From the NCBI RefSeq assembly GCF_000473365.1, contig NZ_KI421517.1, positions 4,724,296 to 4,788,295 on the forward strand: DNA of 64,000 nt, written 5' to 3'. The notes below the pieces were generated by a model that saw only the letters and a program-made list of their open reading frames with translations, did no database searches and was not told the origin of the DNA. Below are positions 1-7,561 of this stretch, piece by piece (position 1 is the first letter of the stretch; each line of letters starts with the position of its first letter). The position numbers and the translations under genes were made by a program. This DNA is from Adhaeribacter aquaticus DSM 16391 (lineage in GTDB: Bacteria; Bacteroidota; Bacteroidia; Cytophagales; Hymenobacteraceae).

Positions 1-183
1 GAGAAGGCAATAGAAATATCTAAACACAAAGGCGTAGATTATGTTTGGTTAGGGGTCTGGGAAGAAAATCCAAGAGCACTTCGATTTTATGAAAAAAATG
101 GTTTCGTGGAATTTGATAGGCACATTTTCAAACTGGGAAATGACGAGCAGACAGACATAATGATGAAACTGCAAATGAAATAA
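1..183 (+). CDS. GNAT acetyltransferase, C-terminal fragment
   Basis: An open frame runs in from before the window and stops at TAA 181-183, giving 60 residues. It contains the GNAT C-terminal signature: WLGVWEENPRALRFYEKNGF matches the motif-B region in which N-x-x-A-x-x-F-Y-x-x-x-G-F binds acetyl-CoA. GNAT enzymes move an acetyl group from acetyl-CoA to an amine; the substrate here is unknown. The gene appears to be the cargo of an integron-like cassette whose recombination site follows at about 189-261. Acetyltransferases are common cassette cargo. The N-terminus and start lie outside the window. Confidence 0.8.
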   Translation, partial: EKAIEISKHKGVDYVWLGVWEENPRALRFYEKNGFVEFDRHIFKLGNDEQTDIMMKLQMK

Positions 184-188
184 AAGTG

Positions 189-261
189 GCAGCAACTAAC
201 TTTGTGTAGAAATCACGTTTCGACCGACGGCCTTGCACGCCTCATGCACTAGACGTTGAGT
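189..261 (+). other. attC-like site closing the GNAT cassette (uncertain)
   Basis: The spacer between the GNAT stop and the DUF2185 gene ends in the consensus core GTTGAGT (255-261). Short complementary blocks (AAC then GTG near 198-206, CAC then GTT near 247-257) could form a stem. The matching first core cannot be verified because the start of this cassette is outside the window. Confidence 0.35.
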
Positions 262-274
262 GGAAATGGTAATT

Positions 275-574
275 ATGAAGCCAAAGATTTTTAAACTGGT
301 AGCTAGTCAGATAAAGAAACTGATACAACCCGCGGGCGGCTGTATTGCATCTGATAAAATAACGGTAGAAGAATTCCCTGTTGTGTACATGTATAGAGAA
401 GAGCATGACAGCGGTTGGCGGTTTTACTCAGGTACAGAAACACAAGAGTATATTGACAATGCGGATAACTTAACAATCTATAACGTGAATACGATTGCTA
501 ATTATGACTCTGCCATTATTCCATATTTAGAATTAGACGAAGGAACAGACAAGTTTAAATTCATAGAAGCGTAA
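275..574 (+). CDS. DUF2185 (Imm33-like) protein
   Basis: About 99 residues from ATG 275 (MKPKIFKLVAS). In-frame GTG 260 and ATG 266 are possible starts, but GTG 260 lies inside the recombination core, so 275 is preferred. The sequence carries the hallmarks of the DUF2185 family: GGCIASDKI, FPVVYMYRE, DSGWRFYSGTE, then an NVNTIANYD block. DUF2185 proteins are small cytoplasmic proteins of unknown biochemistry that include predicted immunity proteins of polymorphic-toxin systems. No toxin gene is adjacent, and it travels as a single-gene cassette between two attC-like sites. An orphan immunity role is inference only. Confidence 0.8.
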   Translation: MKPKIFKLVASQIKKLIQPAGGCIASDKITVEEFPVVYMYREEHDSGWRFYSGTETQEYIDNADNLTIYNVNTIANYDSAIIPYLELDEGTDKFKFIEA

Positions 575-589
575 AAAAAGAACATCAAT

Positions 590-655
590 ACTCAACCCAG
601 TGCATGCCCAACCTTCGCGAAGGCTTCAGGCTCCGCATGCACGCGGCCGTTGCCC
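590..655 (+). other. attC-like recombination site
   Basis: 66 bp beginning with core ACTCAAC (590-596), complementary to GTTGAGT at 255-261, and ending with core GTTGCCC (649-655), which belongs to the next cassette. Between them GTGCATGC (600-607) and GCATGCAC (635-642) are perfect inverted repeats, with a small inner palindrome CCTTCGCGAAGG (612-623). The order and size are those of an integron attC that folds as single-stranded DNA. Confidence 0.65.
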
Positions 656-677
656 TTAAGTACTAAGCAAACGTATC

Positions 678-1289
678 ATGCAAAAATTAAAACACGTGCG
701 GAAATTCATATTTCTCACTATACTAATAGTGTTGATGTTCTTCCCATCCTATTCTTATGGTCAAGAAATTAACTTTTCGAGGAATAGCTTAAAAGCTGGT
801 TTTGGATTAGGGATTAATGGTGGTGACAGAGAAACTGGTTTTGGGGCTTTATATTCCTTCGGATATCAAAGGTAATTTTGGAAAAATAGAATTAGAGTTA
901 GTCCTTATCTCATGATTGGCGGATTTACATCCATTGGTATAACAGATACGCGGGACCAATTTTATAGAGTGACATCCTTAGGTGTCAATGGGTTTTTGGA
1001 TGTTATAAAGTATAAATCCTTATCATTAATTATTGGCACGGGTGCTTTTGCCAATTATTCGAGGGGTTTACTGGGAACTGGAGGTGAGCTACATGGTGAT
1101 TCAGATTCAGAATATTTTTATAAAATGTATTATGGTGTGAATGTAGGAACAGGTTTTCGTATAGGCCCTAAAACAAGTCGCTTTGCTTTCGAACTAAAAC
1201 CCATTAATGTATACTTAGGCACTGACTACTTTACCCTCGGATTCATGCAAGTAAATATTGATATTAAATTGAGAACTGCTAAGCAATAA
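678..1289 (+). pseudogene. Secreted/outer-membrane beta-barrel-like protein, interrupted by in-frame TAA
   Basis: One frame runs 678-1289 (203 codons plus stop) but is broken by TAA at 873-875. Codons before and after the stop are in the same frame and read as one protein. The N-terminus is a clear signal peptide (basic MQKLKHVRKF, hydrophobic stretch, SYSYGQ). The rest is rich in alternating Gly, aromatic and polar residues such as GLGINGGD, SFGYQ, YGVNVGTGFRIG and FELKPINVYLG, resembling Bacteroidota small beta-barrel outer-membrane proteins. Without readthrough the product is 65 residues, essentially a signal peptide with a short tail. The family is not identified. It is the cargo of the second cassette. 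A sequencing error at 873-875 is the main alternative to a true nonsense mutation. Confidence 0.65.
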
Positions 1290-1323
1290 CCTGGATTTGC
1301 TTAAATTAAAAATAATAACCTAA

Positions 1324-1449
1324 GGGCAACAACAGAATAAAGCAAATGCCCCAATAGGTTTTAGCCATTATCTATAAAAGAAGTGTGGCTTTTCGTATTT
1401 TCAGCAAAGACCAGTCCAGGGCATCTGCTTTATTAAATGGACGTTAGCC
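1324..1449 (+). other. attC-like recombination site (long, 126 bp)
   Basis: Begins with GGGCAAC (1324-1330), complementary to GTTGCCC at 649-655; the match extends to 11 of 12 bases (1319-1330 against 649-660). Ends with GTTAGCC (1443-1449). A long inner stem pairs 1336-1351 (AATAAAGCAAATGCCC) with 1419-1434 (GGGCATCTGCTTTATT), with one mismatch. The length resembles the long attC sites of sedentary chromosomal integrons. Confidence 0.65.
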
Positions 1450-1466
1450 AATATAAAAAATATTAG

Positions 1467-2588
1467 ATGAAGAAAACGACACTATTCGTACTTGCTCTTT
1501 TGGTAGTTTCTTCAATTGTTGGGGCTATATTATGGAATAGCAGAGCATTAAATCAAAGACCTCAAGAGCCATCTAAACCCTTTTCTTACCACAATGAAGA
1601 GGTAAGATTCCAAAACGCTAAAGCGAATATTACATTAGCTGGTACATTAACTTTACCATCAAAGGCCGGGAATTATCCAGCCGTGATATTAATTACCGGA
1701 AGCGGTGCTCAAAATAGGGATGCAGAATTCTTTGGGCATAAACCTTTTCTTGTTATTTCAGACTATCTAACTAAGCATGGGATTGCTGTTTTAAGATATG
1801 ATGATAGAGGGTTTGGCCAATCCTCAGGGGATTTTATTTCAGCTACCCCCCTGGATTTTGCTTCTGATGTAGAAAGTGCCATTTCTTACCTGAAAACAAG
1901 AAAAGAGATAAATAAAAATAAGATTGGTTTAATAGGGCATAGTGAAGGCGGGATAGTTGCGCCCATTGTAGCGTCAAACTCTAAAGATGTAAGTTTTATT
2001 GTTTTACTTGCGGGCCTTGGGATTCAAGGCAAAAAAGCATTATTACAGCAATCGGAATTGACCCTAAAAACATCAGGCGCAAGCGAATCTGAAATACAAA
2101 ATACTAAAGAGATAAATGCTGGAATAGCTGAAATATTTGCGAAGCACCAAACCACAGAAGTCTTAAAAGCCGATTTAAACGAATTCATTCAAAAGAATAT
2201 AAAGGAGATACCAACCTATATAAAACCAACAGGCATAACAAAGGAAGAATTTATTGCTAAGCAAATAGAGTTCATTTCCTTGCCTGCATATCAATTTATT
2301 TGGAACTATGAGCCTGCACTTACATTAGAGAAAGTAAGTTGTCCGGTGTTAGCTTTAAATGGGGAAAAAGATTTGCAAGTGCTACCTAAAGAGAATTTGG
2401 AGGCAATAAATAATGCTCTAAAAAATGGCAATAATAAAAATGTAACAATAAAAGTGTTGCCGAATCTTAATCATTTTTTTCAGGAATCAAAAACTGGATC
2501 ACCTTATGAATATGCAACCATTGAACAAACCTTTTCACCAACAGCATTAGGAGAAATATTAAATTGGGTATCAGAACAGGTAGAATAA
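1467..2588 (+). CDS. Secreted alpha/beta hydrolase
   Basis: 373 residues. Residues 1-25 form a signal peptide or membrane anchor (MKKTTLFVLALLVVSSIVGA). The mature part is an alpha/beta-hydrolase: the oxyanion region LITGSGAQNRD, then VLRYDDRGFGQSSG, the nucleophile elbow GHSEGG (Ser), and a late GEKDLQV and LNHFFQ segment likely giving the acid and histidine. This matches exported serine hydrolases/acyl peptidases of Bacteroidota; the substrate (an ester or peptide) is unknown. The start is 23 bp after the cassette junction and a half attC follows the stop. Fully intact, and the largest cassette gene here. Confidence 0.85.
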   Translation: MKKTTLFVLALLVVSSIVGAILWNSRALNQRPQEPSKPFSYHNEEVRFQNAKANITLAGTLTLPSKAGNYPAVILITGSGAQNRDAEFFGHKPFLVISDYLTKHGIAVLRYDDRGFGQSSGDFISATPLDFASDVESAISYLKTRKEINKNKIGLIGHSEGGIVAPIVASNSKDVSFIVLLAGLGIQGKKALLQQSELTLKTSGASESEIQNTKEINAGIAEIFAKHQTTEVLKADLNEFIQKNIKEIPTYIKPTGITKEEFIAKQIEFISLPAYQFIWNYEPALTLEKVSCPVLALNGEKDLQVLPKENLEAINNALKNGNNKNVTIKVLPNLNHFFQESKTGSPYEYATIEQTFSPTALGEILNWVSEQVE

Positions 2589-2595
2589 TTACAAT

Positions 2596-2602
2596 GGCTA
2601 AC
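2596..2602 (+). other. Half attC core (GGCTAAC) ending the cassette array
   Basis: GGCTAAC is the exact reverse complement of GTTAGCC at 1443-1449, and the 8-nt match TGGCTAAC extends it. No second half-site or stem is recognisable before the next gene at 2637, so the attC of the hydrolase cassette looks truncated and marks the end of the array. Confidence 0.5.
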
Positions 2603-2636
2603 GGTGGAGCTATTTTAAACGACAGTAATGTAAACC

Positions 2637-2969
2637 ATGACAGAAGTAGAAAAATACATACAACAATTTCAACCTGCCGTTCAAGAAAAATTAAATGCAC
2701 TACGGCAAATTTTTTTTGAGGTGTTACCTGACACGGAAGAAAGTATTCGTTACAAAATGCCGGCTTTTAAAGTAGGTAAACGTCATCTCTACTATGCGGC
2801 TTACAAAAAACATATTGGTTTTTACCCGATTTACGGTTTGACAGAAATAGAAGATAAAGTTTCTGAATATAGAGCGAAAAAGACAAAAGACAGTCTACAT
2901 TTTATGCTTGACAGGCCCTTATCGATTGAATTGATTAAAAACATCATAAAACTAAAATCAAAACATTAA
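2637..2969 (+). CDS. DUF1801 (YdhG-like) family protein
   Basis: 110 residues, complete. The order of motifs is that of DUF1801: an N-terminal helix (EVEKYIQQFQPAVQEKLNAL), then IRYKMPAFK, a YYAAYKKHIGFYP block, and a terminal helix. Small cytoplasmic proteins of this fold (YdhG/YobI-like) have no settled biochemical role. The gene lies just past the half attC and 49 bp before a DUF2200 gene; these two families are often neighbours in stress or accessory regions. No recognisable operator. Confidence is in the family, not the function. Confidence 0.8.
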   Translation: MTEVEKYIQQFQPAVQEKLNALRQIFFEVLPDTEESIRYKMPAFKVGKRHLYYAAYKKHIGFYPIYGLTEIEDKVSEYRAKKTKDSLHFMLDRPLSIELIKNIIKLKSKH

Positions 2970-3018
2970 CAAAATTTACAAGAGACAATGAGGAAATTTT
3001 AAACTTTAAGGATAAGAA

Positions 3019-3381
3019 ATGGAGGTAACACTTGAACATAACCAAAGAATGGCAAAGATGACTTTTGCTTCTGTCTATCCGCATTACATTAGAAAAGTGG
3101 AGAAAAAAGGCAGAACAAAAGAGGAGTTGCATCTAGTAATTAAATGGCTAACAGGTTTTAATGACATTAAAATAAAAGAACTGATCGACAACAATGCAAC
3201 ATTTGAGACTTTTTTCAGTCAAGCAGATTTGAACCCGAACGCTCATCTGATAACTGGAGTAATATGTGGCTATCGAATAGAAGAAGTTAAAAATCCTTTA
3301 ACTAAAAAAGTACGGTATCTTGACAAGTTGGTGGATGAATTAGCGAAAGGGAAAAAGATGGAGAAGATTTTAAGAAAGTAA
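3019..3381 (+). CDS. DUF2200 family protein
   Basis: 120 residues. It shows the DUF2200 core: RMAKMTFASVYPHYIRKVEKKGRT, followed by ELHLVIKWLTGF and a region ending in the conserved ICGYRIEEVKNPLTKKVRYLDKLVDELAKG. Members are small soluble proteins with unknown function. The gene has an upstream AGGATAAGAAATGGAGG stretch. It is co-oriented with the DUF1801 gene and probably co-transcribed with it. Intact, with no odd features. Confidence 0.85.
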   Translation: MEVTLEHNQRMAKMTFASVYPHYIRKVEKKGRTKEELHLVIKWLTGFNDIKIKELIDNNATFETFFSQADLNPNAHLITGVICGYRIEEVKNPLTKKVRYLDKLVDELAKGKKMEKILRK

Positions 3382-3483
3382 AAAATTAATTTTGGCTATA
3401 AATAGAAACTTTTAATATTGTAAGTCCGTGATTAGTGGCACTTTTGTTACCGCACTAGCTCTACAAGGTACATGTTTGTCTTC

Positions 3484-3939
3484 TTACAAGGACAAATAAA
3501 AAGCCTTACGGGTATCAGAAAATAACCATTCCAGAGCCTCCGCTTTTGAAGTAAAGATTTCCACTTTGGTTTTACCCACCGGCTCTATCTGTCCCTGAAG
3601 ATCATCTCGTAAACGAAGCATATCCATTAACTCCAAGGTTAATCTACTGGTTATGCTGGCAATCTTACGGAATTGGGATTCTCTATAAAACATTTTCCTG
3701 TTTTTTAATAACCAATTCTGTTCGGCTATCTCCAGGTAGTTAATGGCACGTACATCACTTAAATGGTAGCGGTAGCCTGATAATAAATGATCACTTCCAA
3801 TTGTAACGGACATTTCTCGGAATTCCTTACCTGAAGGGTGGCGTAACCATTCGACTGAAATAAAATCGTTTAGGTCATCTGTTTGAATCCGAACCAAATC
3901 ATCTTCAAAAGCCAATTTTAAATGAAACACCGGAGTCAT
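3484..3939 (-). CDS. STAS/SpoIIAA-like small protein (paralogue 1)
   Basis: 151 residues. No catalytic motif. The layout resembles Bacteroidota STAS/SEC14-like proteins: an N-terminal beta-rich half, a central helix with the VRAINYLEIAEQNWLL segment, and a C-terminal helix EALEWLF that recurs in its relatives. It shares that tail and a central R-x-x-K-I-A segment with the genes at 4127 and 30688. It is divergent from 4127 across a 187-bp AT-rich spacer. STAS-like proteins usually act as switches in stress or signalling cascades; that role is inference, and no partner kinase is adjacent. Confidence 0.55.
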   Translation of the reverse strand: MTPVFHLKLAFEDDLVRIQTDDLNDFISVEWLRHPSGKEFREMSVTIGSDHLLSGYRYHLSDVRAINYLEIAEQNWLLKNRKMFYRESQFRKIASITSRLTLELMDMLRLRDDLQGQIEPVGKTKVEIFTSKAEALEWLFSDTRKAFYLSL

Positions 3940-4126
3940 AATGGACTGTTTAGAAAATTCTAAAGGTTAAGGTAAGCTATATATCTTATAATAATAAAAA
4001 ATTATATAGAAATTAGATAATAAATAAAATTTGAAATAGTTTAGTATTAGTGGCTTTGTGAATTTAAATCCTATGATTATAGTAAATTGACGTATATATT
4101 ATCTCTTTAATTGTCCAAGTCTTTAC

Positions 4127-4549
4127 ATGTTAGACAATTTGCTTCAGGTGTACCAAAATGATTTTGCAACCATAAGTCTGGTTGTAGAAGAGTTCCTGTT
4201 AGTTTTAGAATGGCGACGGCATGTTGACTTTGCTGAACGAAAAGAAGGACTTTTAATAGCCTTAACAATTTCAAAGGAAAATAAGATCAATTACTGGATT
4301 ATTGACGACTTGTACCATGGCTATATTTCATTTGAAGAAAAAGAGTGGTTATTATCAGAATGGATGCAAAGGATTTCCGGTTCTGGCATTCAGAAAATTG
4401 CTTATTTGGCCAGGGACTATTTTTCGGCTTTAGCGGTCAATTTAGACTTTAGAGTCAGAATTATAACTGAATATAAGGAACGTAGTAATATAGAGAATGA
4501 AATCTTTATTGATTATCCTACCGCTTTAACCTGGTTATTCCCGGAGTAA
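4127..4549 (+). CDS. STAS/SpoIIAA-like small protein (paralogue 2)
   Basis: 140 residues. Weakly similar in layout to 3484 and 30688: a beta-rich first half (ISLVVEEFLLVLEWRR), YWIIDDLYHGYISF, then IQKIAYLARDYFSALAVN and a final ALTWLFPE. The recurring closing motif A-L-x-W-L-F suggests one family. It sits divergently from the minus-strand paralogue. Function unknown; a regulatory ligand-binding or protein-interaction role is guesswork. Confidence 0.55.
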   Translation: MLDNLLQVYQNDFATISLVVEEFLLVLEWRRHVDFAERKEGLLIALTISKENKINYWIIDDLYHGYISFEEKEWLLSEWMQRISGSGIQKIAYLARDYFSALAVNLDFRVRIITEYKERSNIENEIFIDYPTALTWLFPE

Positions 4550-4719
4550 AAAATATTAATTATAAAAGCTGTCTTGTTTCAAGTTAACTTTCTACAACCA
4601 ATCCAAAATAAGCACCTGGATGTATAAACTTACAAGGATCGCCTCATTCCGCAAGGCAGCGACTTGTGGGGTAAATGCAGCCAATTTATAACTGGTAAAA
4701 CCTGGATTAAGTAAAAAGT

Positions 4720-5243
4720 AACCTTGGCCAGGAACTGAGTTTGATCTGCGACATAATACCCCTTCTGCTGATCGCACCAAAACAGAAGAAGATAATTCAG
4801 CTATCTATTTAATGACCAATATGATTCCCCAGGCTCCTATCAACAACCTGGAAATTTGGAAGAACCTGGAGAGTTACACCCGCAGGTTAATTCAGGCAGG
4901 TAATGAAGGGTATGTCATTATGGGTAGCTATAGGAAAGGAGGAACAGGCTCCAATGGTTCTGCTGAAACTATAGATCAAGGAAGGGTAACAATACCTAAG
5001 CAAATCTGGAGAGAAATCGTTGTGCTACCGAAAGGAGATAAGGATGTAAGCCAGGTTACTACCAGCACCCGTGTTATAGCTGTGAATACACCCAACATCA
5101 ACACCATTAATTCAGCCTGGAAAACCTACCGGACGACAGTGGATGCTATTGAAACTGCTACTGGTTATATTCTCCTATCTGAACTACCGGATAATATTGA
5201 GGATGCATTAGTGAGCAAGGTAGATACTGGTCCAACTAATTAG
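4720..5243 (+). pseudogene. DNA/RNA non-specific endonuclease (NUC family), decayed
   Basis: An open segment (4812-5243) encodes the C-terminal half of a secreted NUC-type nuclease: NMIPQAPINN, LESYTRRLIQAGNE, GRVTIPKQIWREIVVLP, VIAVNTPNINTINSAWKTYR and LVSKVDTGPTN. In the same frame upstream (4743 onward) the catalytic block reads DLRHNTPSADRT, where the family has D-R-G-H-x-x-P-S-A-D-R. The Arg and Gly of the active-site DRGH are lost. Farther upstream the frame is broken by stops and no signal peptide remains. It is therefore a remnant, not an enzyme. A second fragment of the same family lies at 35135-35310, inside the other end of the island. Confidence 0.75.
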
Positions 5244-5348
5244 ATCCCAATCTTCATTAACCTAAAAATTTTATTAAACTTATTTAATCGGTAAAACTTA
5301 ATGAACTAAAACATAAAGTAATGTGTGCAAATTGTGTGCAAACAAAAA

Positions 5349-5380
5349 AGCCATTTATAAGTTTTACCTTATAAATGGCT
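5349..5380 (-). terminator. Terminator hairpin left of attL
   Basis: AGCCATTTATAA (5349-5360) pairs with TTATAAATGGCT (5369-5380); on the minus strand the stem is followed by a T run. It stands just left of attL, where the terminator of tRNA-Arg would have been before the island inserted. Confidence 0.6.
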
Positions 5381-5387
5381 GATATTC

Positions 5388-5406
5388 AAGTGATCCCGTT
5401 TGGATT
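5388..5406. repeat. attL: 19-bp direct repeat of the tRNA-Arg 3' end
   Basis: AAGTGATCCCGTTTGGATT occurs here and again at 35544-35562, where it is the 3' end of the tRNA-Arg gene. Identity stops exactly at both edges (5387 C versus T; 5407 A versus C). A tRNA-end duplicate next to a tyrosine integrase is the standard mark of a site-specific island. Confidence 0.9.
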
Positions 5407-5461
5407 ACAATACACATGAAAATACCCCTTAAAATAGCATTCTAAGGACTTTTTAAAAGAA

Positions 5462-5483
5462 TTGTTCTACACGTTGTTCTACA
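5462..5483 (+). promoter_or_regulatory. Two TTGTTCTACA repeats, candidate integrase arm sites
   Basis: TTGTTCTACA occurs at 5462-5471 and 5474-5483 (12-bp period), between attL and the integrase start. The same decamer occurs three times at the right end (35437-35478). Short repeats placed symmetrically inside both att sites are what integrase or excisionase arm binding predicts. Confidence 0.5.
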
Positions 5484-5498
5484 TGTAATATTTAATTA

Positions 5499-5506
5499 TA
5501 TATTTG
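5499..5506 (+). promoter_or_regulatory. Bacteroidota -7 box TATATTTG upstream of integrase
   Basis: TATATTTG matches TAnnTTTG exactly, 27 nt before the integrase ATG. A TTG at 5474-5476 could serve as the -33 element, although the 22-nt gap is slightly long. It lies within one of the TTGTTCTACA repeats, so arm-site binding could repress the promoter. Confidence 0.4.
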
Positions 5507-5532
5507 TAATCAGCAACTTATGTTTACATAAA

Positions 5533-7011
5533 ATGAAAAAACCAAGCACCTCCACTTTTATCCGACTTAATCCTTCAAAGACTGGTGGAGCATTAAATGT
5601 GCTATATGTTTATGATAGAAAAAAGAAACCTTTTCCACTTAAAGAATCTGTTTTAATTTCTGAATGGGATGATAAATCTGAAACAGTAAATCTAATTAAT
5701 CAAAGAGCCAAGGAAATTAACAAAAAGAAAAGAGATTTAGAAACCGACCTTTTATATGTTGCTGGCTCTTTGATGGAAAATGGAATTGAACCTTACCCAG
5801 ATATAGTTACTCAGGAATACGAAAAATTTTTACTCGGTCGAAAACAGAAAAATAATTTTAAAAGAGGTTTAAAGGCAGTAGTACATTATGAGCTAGATGA
5901 AGTTGAATCCTCTTTAAAAGAATTAGAATTACAAAAACAAAATATTTTAAGCCAAAGAAAAACAATTTGGCGTGAAGCGGAAAAATATGGTTTTGAAATT
6001 CAGAATTCAAATTCGGAAGAAACTGCCTATTTTATGCTTTTATTAAAGGAATTTGTAATTGAAAAAGCAGGCTGCTGGATTGATGCAACACCTGAAGAAA
6101 AGAGATTACATAATGATGGCACAAAAAAAGGTTGGCGTAGTTGGGCCAACAATTTAATAAGCTGGACTAAATCCAGATTTTTCTCCAATTTAGAAACGGT
6201 TTTATCTTTCAAACAGTTGGATAAAACCATTTATGAGTCCTATGGCAATTATCTAATGAACCCTCAGGGCAAGCATAAGATGACAGACAATAGCTTTGGT
6301 GGACAGGTAAAAAACTGTATTACTTTTTTTAATTGGGTTACCTATGAAAAACATGTTCAAATTGATAATCGATATAAGAAACATTGGAAAAGATTAAGTG
6401 AAGAGAAACTAATTATAAATCTTTCTCCAAGTGAAATTGACCTTTTATGGAAAGAAGAGGTTAAGCCTCACCTAGAAAAATACCGAGATTTGGCTGTTTT
6501 TGGCTGCCTAACCTCTCTTCGAATTTCCGATATCAAAAATACCCAGGGTGTAGTCTTAGATGATAATGGCTTTTTGCGTGGACGTACCCAAAAAACTAAA
6601 GGAAACTATAAAATTGATACCAAATTAGATGGTAGGATAATTGAAATAGGTGAAAAGTATGAATGGAATCTTAACCTTTGTACTGAACAAACTTTTAATA
6701 AACAAATAAAGACTATATTAAAGTCATTATTTATAAAATATAATATTAACCAGCGAAAAATTAAGGAACCAAAATATAGATGGGGGAAACTTATTAAAGA
6801 CAATGATTTAAAGTATAAACATGAGCTATTTTCCTCCCATTGTTGCAGAAGGAGTTGGGTAACAAATATGAGTACTCGAGGTATTTCAGACAGAGTACTA
6901 ATGGAAATGATGGGAAGCACTAGTTTGTCTGAATTTAATAAATATAAAGCTGTTAAAACTATTCATATTAGAAATGAGGTTGAAAAAACAGCTATTTTAC
7001 AATCCAAATAA
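5533..7011 (+). CDS. Tyrosine recombinase (island integrase)
   Basis: 492 residues. An N-terminal arm-binding/SAM-like region of about 290 residues precedes the catalytic domain. Catalytic residues seen are Arg330 in TSLRISDI, His436-x-x-Arg439 in SSHCCRRSW, and Tyr471 in EFNKYKAV. The usual second His/Trp near GHSS is replaced (MGSTSLSEF), which is tolerated in some members. It resembles Bacteroidota conjugative-element and phage integrases. It cuts and joins DNA at att sites; position next to attL makes it the enzyme that inserted the island into tRNA-Arg. ATG 5533 is the only sensible start. Confidence 0.9.
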   Translation: MKKPSTSTFIRLNPSKTGGALNVLYVYDRKKKPFPLKESVLISEWDDKSETVNLINQRAKEINKKKRDLETDLLYVAGSLMENGIEPYPDIVTQEYEKFLLGRKQKNNFKRGLKAVVHYELDEVESSLKELELQKQNILSQRKTIWREAEKYGFEIQNSNSEETAYFMLLLKEFVIEKAGCWIDATPEEKRLHNDGTKKGWRSWANNLISWTKSRFFSNLETVLSFKQLDKTIYESYGNYLMNPQGKHKMTDNSFGGQVKNCITFFNWVTYEKHVQIDNRYKKHWKRLSEEKLIINLSPSEIDLLWKEEVKPHLEKYRDLAVFGCLTSLRISDIKNTQGVVLDDNGFLRGRTQKTKGNYKIDTKLDGRIIEIGEKYEWNLNLCTEQTFNKQIKTILKSLFIKYNINQRKIKEPKYRWGKLIKDNDLKYKHELFSSHCCRRSWVTNMSTRGISDRVLMEMMGSTSLSEFNKYKAVKTIHIRNEVEKTAILQSK

Positions 7012-7038
7012 ACAAGCAGAAAAGTACCTTCCATTGAA

Positions 7039-7362
7039 TCAATTATCATTTTCTGTTAAATCATCTAATCTTTTCTTAAGTAAGGGTACTGCTTCATCTA
7101 TCCAAAAATCGGTGCTGATATACCCGCTTGACATTCCTTCATGGCTATATTTTTCAAAGAACAATTTTTTACCAGGAACCAAACTTTCGCCAGTCAATTT
7201 GGTAGAAGCTTCTTTAAGCAAATTTTCAAATTGATCATCTGTTAGGGGAAGTTCAAACTTTTAAAAAGAACTTTTCAACTCTTTTCAGAGAAATTGGTCA
7301 CCCCGCAACCCCCATTGGCGTGGCTCTTCTTCAAAAATTTGACTTACTGAAAATAAATGCAT
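7039..7362 (-). pseudogene. Small conserved protein with two in-frame stops
   Basis: A single minus-strand frame of 107 codons starts at ATG 7360-7362 (MHLFSVSQIFEEE) and ends at 7039. It reads FEEEPRQWGLRGDQFL, stop TGA, KELKSSF, stop TAA, KFELPLTDDQFENLLKEAS, then KLTGESLVPGK, EGMSSGYISTDFW and AVPLLKKR. I recall a widespread small-protein family with EPxQWGLRGDPYLW at the start and GGMSSGxIxxxFW near the end. The TGA sits exactly where that family has Trp. The gene therefore looks inactivated by two nonsense changes. A 60-residue remnant from ATG 7221 could still be made. Function of the family is unknown to me. Confidence 0.6.
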
Positions 7363-7561
7363 TTTTATAATTTTAAAATTAATAAAATAGAAGATTCTAT
7401 TTACTAATTACCAAATGGTTAATAAACAATTATTTAGCATTCAAAATAAAATAGAAGTTAAAAATTATTAAAACTTTATCTTACGTAATTCACTAAATGC
7501 TTCCTCCATTTTTTTTAAATTCCAAAATTTTAAACACCCAATCTGTTTCATATTTTAACTC

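Larger units (their letters stand above)
1..2602. other. Integron-like gene cassette array (CALIN-like)
   Basis: Three consecutive genes are each flanked by a 7-nt core and its exact reverse complement, as expected for integron cassettes: GTTGAGT (255-261) with ACTCAAC (590-596), GTTGCCC (649-655) with GGGCAAC (1324-1330), and GTTAGCC (1443-1449) with GGCTAAC (2596-2602). The first pair fits the consensus GTTRRRY/RYYYAAC fully. Start codons lie about 20 bp after each inferred junction (ATG 275, 678, 1467) and all genes point the same way. Two complete palindromic attC-like sites separate them. No integron integrase is seen, so this is either an array lacking its integrase or the tail of an array that begins upstream. 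The last cassette has only the first half of a site. Confidence 0.65.

Noticed and set aside
2467-2700. 77-residue hydrophobic minus-strand frame
   Set aside because: Antisense to the end of the hydrolase and the start of the DUF1801 gene; composition is that of a shadow frame.
2637-3381. DUF1801 and DUF2200 genes as further integron cassettes
   Set aside because: No complementary cores or attC-like stem could be found around either gene; only a half-site precedes them.
4592-4780. 62-residue minus-strand frame
   Set aside because: It lies over the decayed upstream part of the nuclease pseudogene and has no plausible protein features.
6974-7234. 86-residue plus-strand frame after the integrase
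   Set aside because: Antisense to the small pseudogene at 7039-7362, whose phrases are conserved-family-like.
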